Shown here: positions 6,442 through 10,032 of the stretch, piece after piece
How the letters are laid out: each line of letters opens with the position of its first letter
Numbering within the stretch: position 1 is the first letter of the stretch
NCBI GenBank assembly: GCA_016256075.1
Contig: SDVU01000864.1
Location: 1-10,032, forward strand
Reading direction: 5' to 3'
DNA length: 10,032 nt
Source: Dictyocoela muelleri
Taxonomy: Eukaryota; Microsporidia
Translations under genes and position numbers: made by a program
Notes under the pieces: model-generated
Told to the model about the DNA's origin: nothing
Database searches by the model: none
The model's input: only the letters and a program-made list of their open reading frames with translations

Positions 6442-6552
6442 TTAATGCGGCTTTATTGTAATTAATAAAAAAAAGACCAAATAGTTCAGTGGTTAACAAA
6501 TTGATTGTAACATTAAAATATCAGGGTTGGAATTCTGCTGATGCCGCATTAA
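6442..6552. repeat. 10 bp inverted repeat enclosing the tRNA-like segment
   Basis: TTAATGCGGC at 6442-6451 and GCCGCATTAA at 6543-6552 are exact complements, unusually GC-containing for this region. Confidence 0.6.
6475..6545 (+). other. tRNA-like segment with A-box and B-box look-alikes, degenerate
   Basis: TAGTTCAGTGG (6482-6492) differs at one base from a common tRNA A box. GGTTGGAATTC (6525-6535) matches 9 of 11 B-box positions. The start-to-start spacing of 43 bases is that of a tRNA. An anticodon-like stem TTGAT/ATTAA (6501-6505/6512-6516) encloses TGTAAC, where GTA would be a tyrosine anticodon, but the loop has six bases rather than seven. The acceptor and D stems do not pair properly, so this is not a working tRNA. 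It may be a tRNA pseudogene or a tRNA-derived SINE head able to recruit RNA polymerase III. Confidence 0.45.
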
Positions 6553-6676
6553 TAAAAGATCGATATTCACATTAATAGGACAATAACTATTGTCGTAATT
6601 TACAATTGTTCCAGTGTGTTATAGCTGGTTAAGACTTGATATAACATGAAAATTGAGCAAAAGAGACATACCTAGG

Positions 6677-6742
6677 TGTTGGAATGAGGACGGGGAATCA
6701 TCTCGATGAAATAAGTAATGAAACTCAAAAATTATTGCAACA
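6677..6742 (-). repeat. Candidate 3' LTR or its start
   Basis: It begins TGTTG at 6742 on the minus strand and could end CCAACA at 6677, giving TG...CA ends with short inverted repeats. At 66 bp it would be very short for an LTR. The true end may lie further left or the LTR may be truncated. The partner LTR is outside the window, so this cannot be tested here. Confidence 0.3.
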
Positions 6743-6754
6743 CCCCCCATTTAC
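6743..6754 (-). promoter_or_regulatory. Candidate polypurine tract of the retroelement
   Basis: On the minus strand GTAAATGGGGGG directly precedes TGTTGCAATAATT. A purine run ending in G just before TGTTG is the usual layout of plus-strand priming site and LTR start in this family. Confidence 0.5.
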
Positions 6755-6934
6755 TTGTACCCGCTGATTAATTGATAAAAATAAAATCGTGTATACATAT
6801 GGGCTTATGGTAGTGAGGTATTCATCGACTGGTGAATTGAATATGAGATAGTTAACAATAAAGAATTTGAAAAATTGTTTATTGAACTAATTTCCTTCTT
6901 AAATCTCGCTTCGTGCATGGCCTGTAATCTTCTC

Positions 6935-7309
6935 CTACTTTATGCTGTTTCTATCATTTTTTCGACATGCAGAATTTGAAAAGTCCAGAAAACTCCAGTT
7001 TTTTACGCAAGCAATTTCAGCTACCATGGATCCATCTAAGGATTCCAGACACCTTTCATACATTACATGACATTTATCGGTTTTTGAAAAATCCAGAAGA
7101 TTTGACTTTTCCATTTCATTCACAGTGGTTTCCTCCTTGGATACCACATCCTTCCCTCTTTTCCATGGGCGACAATTCTTAATAGAAACTCTTACATTCT
7201 TATTTTTTGTGTCAATATAAATATTATTTTTACTCCTAGAAATTCTAACTACCTTATATGGGTCACACCATCTGCTATTAACTTTATCTTGTGAATTATT
7301 TTTTATCAA
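6935..7309 (-). pseudogene. Integrase C-terminal region, fossil
   Basis: SRWCDPYKVVRISRSKNNIYI resembles the G-P-Y/F-type module that follows the core in many Ty3/gypsy integrases. The remainder, with KEETTVNEMEKSNLLDF, has no recognised motif; a chromodomain is not evident. Confidence 0.6.
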
Positions 7310-7429
7310 AACTTCGTCGCCTACAGAATAATTGACTGGTAACCTGGTTTTTATTTAAAATTTACTATACCTATTCGAATTTTGACTACCAATTTTTCTT
7401 ATCTTCTTCTTATTTATTTTTATTTCAGT

Positions 7430-7930
7430 GTTAATATTTTTAAATATTGATCTGTTATAGTAAATCTCATATGGTGCGTAACCAGTTTTCCTATTTAATG
7501 TGCAGTTTATTCTCTTCCAAATATTTTTTTTAAGTCTTTCAAGGTTAATTGTTTCGAAATTCTCAAAACAAAACCAATCTCCTAATTTATTCTTTCCACT
7601 ACCCCATTTCCTGTAGGATTATGAGGTGCTGCTGTAATATGCTTAGTTTTATAATCATCAATCATTACTCTAAAATTTTTTTGAGGTAAACTGTCTTCCA
7701 TTATCGGTGAGGCATATTTTAGGCGTAGCATGCTTACCAAACCAAATATTTTTTAGTTCAAGACATATTGTTTCAGAATTGATATCGAATATGAAACCGA
7801 TTTCCGTGTAACGAGAGAATACATCAACTGCAACTAAAATATAAAAATCTTTCACATTTTCAGTATTTTAAAAAAGGGGTTGATTTTATTGGGCCTTTTA
7901 TGTCAATGGCTAAGACATCATTTTAATCTT
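7430..7930 (-). pseudogene. Integrase catalytic core, fossil
   Basis: FYILVAVDVFSRYTE and ICLTDNGRQF carry the first two acidic residues of the D,D-35-E core. HNPTGNGVVER has the G-x-x-E stretch with the third. The fold inserts the element's DNA into the genome. NRKTGYAPYEIYYNR downstream matches the usual end of the core in Ty3/gypsy elements. Confidence 0.85.
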
Positions 7931-7969
7931 TCACATTTGAATTAAGATTCGGAATTCCATACCTTGAAA

Positions 7970-8130
7970 TACATTCTTTTTATTTTTTACATATTAAACA
8001 GGATTTACATATTTCTGTTATTTTTTTACTTAAGTCTTTCACTTGGAGATATTTATTTAGAGTTTTCTCCATTGTTTCAATCCCAGGGTGTATCATTTCC
8101 TCATGTAGGGTTTTCAAAATTCTCATAAAT
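7970..8130 (-). pseudogene. Integrase N-terminal zinc-binding domain, fossil
   Basis: The H-x-H...C-x-x-C arrangement is visible: HEEMIHPG followed by CKSCLICKK about 30 residues later. This HHCC domain helps integrase subunits assemble on the element's ends. Confidence 0.75.
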
Positions 8131-8254
8131 TCTTTTTTATTATTTTCAGTTTCTTATAATATTATTTTATCATTTTTTAACATTATATTTTCTTCGTCTG
8201 ATGGGAAATGAATTAATTTAGCAGTATTTGGTATTTTATTGGAAATTTTTAATA

Positions 8255-8906
8255 AGTATCTAGATAGAACGTCAGCGTGAAAATTCTCTTTACCATCGAT
8301 ATGTCTTAGTGAATAATAGTATTCCTCGATTAGAAGTTTCCATCTGTAGGCTCTTTTTGATAACTCACCATTGAACGTAAGGTTCTTATTATCGGTTTCA
8401 ATATAAACACGTGTGTTATAGATCAAGGGTTTAAAATGTTCTAAAGACTTTAAAATTGAATAAATCTCCTTTTCAATAACTGTATAATTGCTTTCTTGAA
8501 TATTAAACTTTTTGCTATAATATCCGACTATATTATTATCTTGTATATGTACTGACCCGATACCTAAATCTGAAGCATCACATCTCAATATAAATTCCTT
8601 GTTTATATCTGGGTGTTTCAATATTCTTTTTTCTTCAATTAAACTAAATATTTCATTTGTTTTCTTTTCGTCTTCATCACTCCATTTTATTTTATTTCCA
8701 TTAGATTTCAGTTTATCATATAAGCTGGCTGTTAAAATCGATAAATCCTTTATAAAAGGCCTAAAACAATTTATGAAGCCAAGTAACCTCTGAAGTTGTT
8801 TTTTAGTCTTGGGCCTGATTTTTTTATATTTTTCAAGCCTTGATATCACTGGTGTAATTCCGCTTTTATTTATCTTATGACCAAGGAATTCAATTTCATT
8901 TTTCAA
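8255..8906 (-). pseudogene. Reverse transcriptase connection and RNase H domain, fossil
   Basis: EFLGHKINKSGI and LLGFINCFRPFI mark the end of the polymerase domain. RCDASDLGIG, YTVIEKEIYSIL, ETDNKNL and HIDGKENFHADVLSR are the RNase H signatures, including the conserved acidic residues. The RNase H would degrade the RNA strand of the RNA:DNA hybrid. Confidence 0.9.
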
Positions 8907-8929
8907 AAATTCGATTTATCAAAATTTAT

Positions 8930-9590
8930 GGAGATATTATTATCTTTAAGTTTACTAAATACTTGTCTTAAAAAATTTTTATGATTTTCAATCGAATCTG
9001 AATACAGCAATATATCGTCCATATAAATTATACATTTTTAAGATCTTTGAATATTGTATTCATCACTCTTTGAAAGGTTGCAGAGGCATTGCAGAGCCCA
9101 AAGGGCATTCGCTTAAACACAAATGTTCGATTCATTATAGCGAACCCTGTTTTATCAATATCATTGTCCTCTACACAGATCTGATAATATCCATTGTTCA
9201 GATCGATGGTAGAAAATACAACTGCTTCTTTTAGTTTAGCTAATATTTCATAAATATTTGGTGTTATATTGTGCACCTTTTTCGTTATCGAATTTAGGTA
9301 TCCATAGTCTACAACTAAGCGCATTTTTCATTTTTCTTCTTAATTACAAATACAGGATAAATTATAGATGAATTCTTTTCTTTGATTATACCTTGATTGA
9401 TTAAGTCACATAAATGAGATTCAACATCGGGCTGGATACCTATCGGAACGGGATATTCTCTCTTTTTATCTTTAAATTCGTTGATCAATTCGATTTTATG
9501 TTTTAAAATATTTATTTTCCCAAGAGGTGGATTATTTTGTTTTGCAGATTTTATAATTTGCGTTGCCTCATATTCTTCTTGTTTCATAGT
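8930..9590 (-). pseudogene. Ty3/gypsy reverse transcriptase domain, fossil
   Basis: It shows the usual Ty3 order: YPVPIGIQPDVESHL, then IIYPVFVIKKKN, RLVVDYGYLN, FSTIDLNNGYYQI, FKRMPFGLCNASATFQ, and the YMDD-type catalytic box near 9010-9024. RNA-dependent DNA polymerase of the element, copying its transcript into DNA. Fossil copy. Confidence 0.9.
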
Positions 9591-9639
9591 AAAAATTTTT
9601 GTTTTTCTAAGGATTGTATCAGCTGCTTTGTTATTATTC

Positions 9640-9766
9640 TTAGTTTTAAAGTTAAGCTCATACTCTTACCTATCCAAGTTTATTATTCCTTCTTTTAGGT
9701 CTAATATTGCGTCATTCTCCATAAGAAACCTCATTCCTAATATAACGACACTATTTGGATTCCGTT
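9640..9766 (-). pseudogene. Retroelement aspartic protease tail, fossil
   Basis: The minus strand reads VVILGMRFLMENDAILDL, matching the I-L-G-x-x-F-L...D-A-x-x-D segment that ends retroviral-type aspartic proteases. The catalytic D-S/T-G part expected further right is not found; similarity ends near 9766 beside a palindrome. Confidence 0.6.
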
Positions 9767-9772
9767 AGGTCC

Positions 9773-9849
9773 ATTTTTCACCTAGTTGAAAAAAGACATG
9801 TTTTTCCCCTGGGGTGAAAAATGACACTTTTTTCATCTAGGGTGAAAAT
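9773..9849. repeat. 77 bp palindrome at the right edge of the retroelement
   Basis: Arms 9773-9810 and 9811-9849 are imperfect inverted copies with no spacer: ATTTTTCACCTAGTTGAAAA against the complement of TTTTCATCTAGGGTGAAAAT, and TTTTTCCCCT against GGGGTGAAAAA. The GGGGTGAAAAATGACAC part (9811-9827) resembles the GGGGAAATTTTGACAC end of the Merlin element, suggesting a related terminus. Confidence 0.65.
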
Positions 9850-9874
9850 ATTTTGAAAATTTAATTAAATATTT

Positions 9875-10030
9875 TTATTCTAATTTCCACCTAAAATTCA
9901 ATGCAATAAAAGTTAAATAATCCAAAGGAGTGAGCTTCGTGAATTTTTCTAACAGTTTTTTTACCGGATCAGCTTTGGGTTCTCGATCTTTATATAAAGA
10001 GTATATAAGCTTATTATCTGTTACGGTTTG
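9875..10030 (-). CDS. Unidentified C-terminal coding fragment running off the window
   Basis: The frame is open from the window edge for 51 codons to a TAA at 9877-9875. The composition looks protein-like, with charged residues evenly spread (KLIYSLYKDREPKADPVKKL), then LTPLDYLTFIALNFRWKLE at the end. It does not match the protease or gag motifs expected beside the reverse transcriptase, and I recognise no family. It may be the end of a protein of an element inserted into the retroelement, or chance. Its start lies outside the window. Confidence 0.35.
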   Translation of the reverse strand, partial: QTVTDNKLIYSLYKDREPKADPVKKLLEKFTKLTPLDYLTFIALNFRWKLE

Positions 10031-10032
10031 TT

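Larger units (their letters stand above)
6242..6637. mobile_element. 396 bp inverted-repeat element (MITE-like)
   Basis: The 25 bp at 6242-6266 (AAGTCTTAATCAGCTATAAC...) and the reverse complement of 6613-6637 agree at 24 positions. There is no coding capacity. The interior holds a tRNA-like segment (6475-6545) enclosed by its own 10 bp inverted repeat. A diverged second copy of the left part lies at 4303-4391, which supports a repeat family. No target duplication is evident. Confidence 0.55.
6677..9766 (-). mobile_element. Ty3/gypsy LTR retroelement, broken fossil, incomplete
   Basis: Reading leftwards on the minus strand the parts come in Ty3/gypsy order: protease tail, reverse transcriptase, RNase H, integrase with zinc-binding and catalytic domains, integrase C-terminal region, then a purine tract and candidate LTR start. 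The pol region is collinear with the family but broken in at least six places. The gag region and the left-reading first LTR are absent from the window. Parts remain easy to recognise, so it is a fairly recent to moderately old copy; without both LTRs its age cannot be estimated. Confidence 0.9.

Noticed and set aside
6475-6545. Functional tRNA-Tyr gene
   Set aside because: The acceptor and D stems do not pair and the anticodon loop has six bases, so only a tRNA-like remnant is claimed.
6967-7182. Plus-strand frame of 71 codons
   Set aside because: Antisense shadow of the integrase C-terminal region.
8599-8793. Plus-strand frame of 64 codons
   Set aside because: Antisense shadow of the RNase H region; hydrophobic low-complexity content.
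9481-9768. Plus-strand frame of 95 codons that looks membrane-like
   Set aside because: Antisense to the well-supported protease/reverse transcriptase region; its hydrophobicity comes from the reversed Lys/Asn codons.

Overview
The window is strongly AT-rich, apparently intron-free in its one intact gene, and crowded with mobile DNA. An AT-rich eukaryote is clear: it holds an eight-base-duplicating hAT element, a Merlin (IS1016/ISXO2-like) DNA transposon and a Ty3/gypsy retroelement fossil. A microsporidian (the Nosema/Hamiltosporidium kind of genome) is my best guess. It rests on the Merlin transposase style, the intronless orphan gene and a polyadenylation-like signal overlapping the stop codon. 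I have no marker gene to prove it.

Layout. Positions 170-1534 form an element with long (about 120 bp) imperfect terminal inverted repeats built from a repeated GCATCACAAAAYGAC-type motif. Its interior carries a decayed stretch that reads like pieces of origin recognition complex subunit 2 (ORC2), plus a compact nested hairpin. A roughly 230 bp palindrome has landed in its right arm. Positions 1662-3119 hold the only convincing intact host gene, a 485-residue acidic orphan protein. Positions 3407-4139 are a non-autonomous hAT element with a perfect 8 bp target duplication, itself split by a 325 bp palindrome flanked by 13 bp direct repeats. Positions 4148-4727 are noncoding and include a diverged repeat copy. 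Positions 4728-5900 are a decayed Merlin transposon, with its zinc ribbon and DDE transposase on the minus strand. Positions 6024-6239 are another long palindrome. It abuts a 396 bp inverted-repeat element (6242-6637) holding a tRNA-like segment with A-box and B-box look-alikes.

From about 6677 to 9766 on the minus strand lies a broken Ty3/gypsy retroelement. Read from right to left it has protease tail, reverse transcriptase, RNase H, integrase and a candidate polypurine tract/LTR start. At its right end the protease similarity stops abruptly against a 77 bp palindrome and a short unidentified minus-strand reading frame that runs off the window.

There is no operon-like cooperation between genes here. 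The main story is nested insertion: at least three long palindromes, with spacers of 25-27 bp, sit in or beside other transposons. Any of them could be transcribed as hairpin RNA. The most interesting points are the possible captured ORC2 fragment inside an inverted-repeat element, the palindrome with unusually long flanking direct repeats, and the tRNA-like segment inside an inverted-repeat element.
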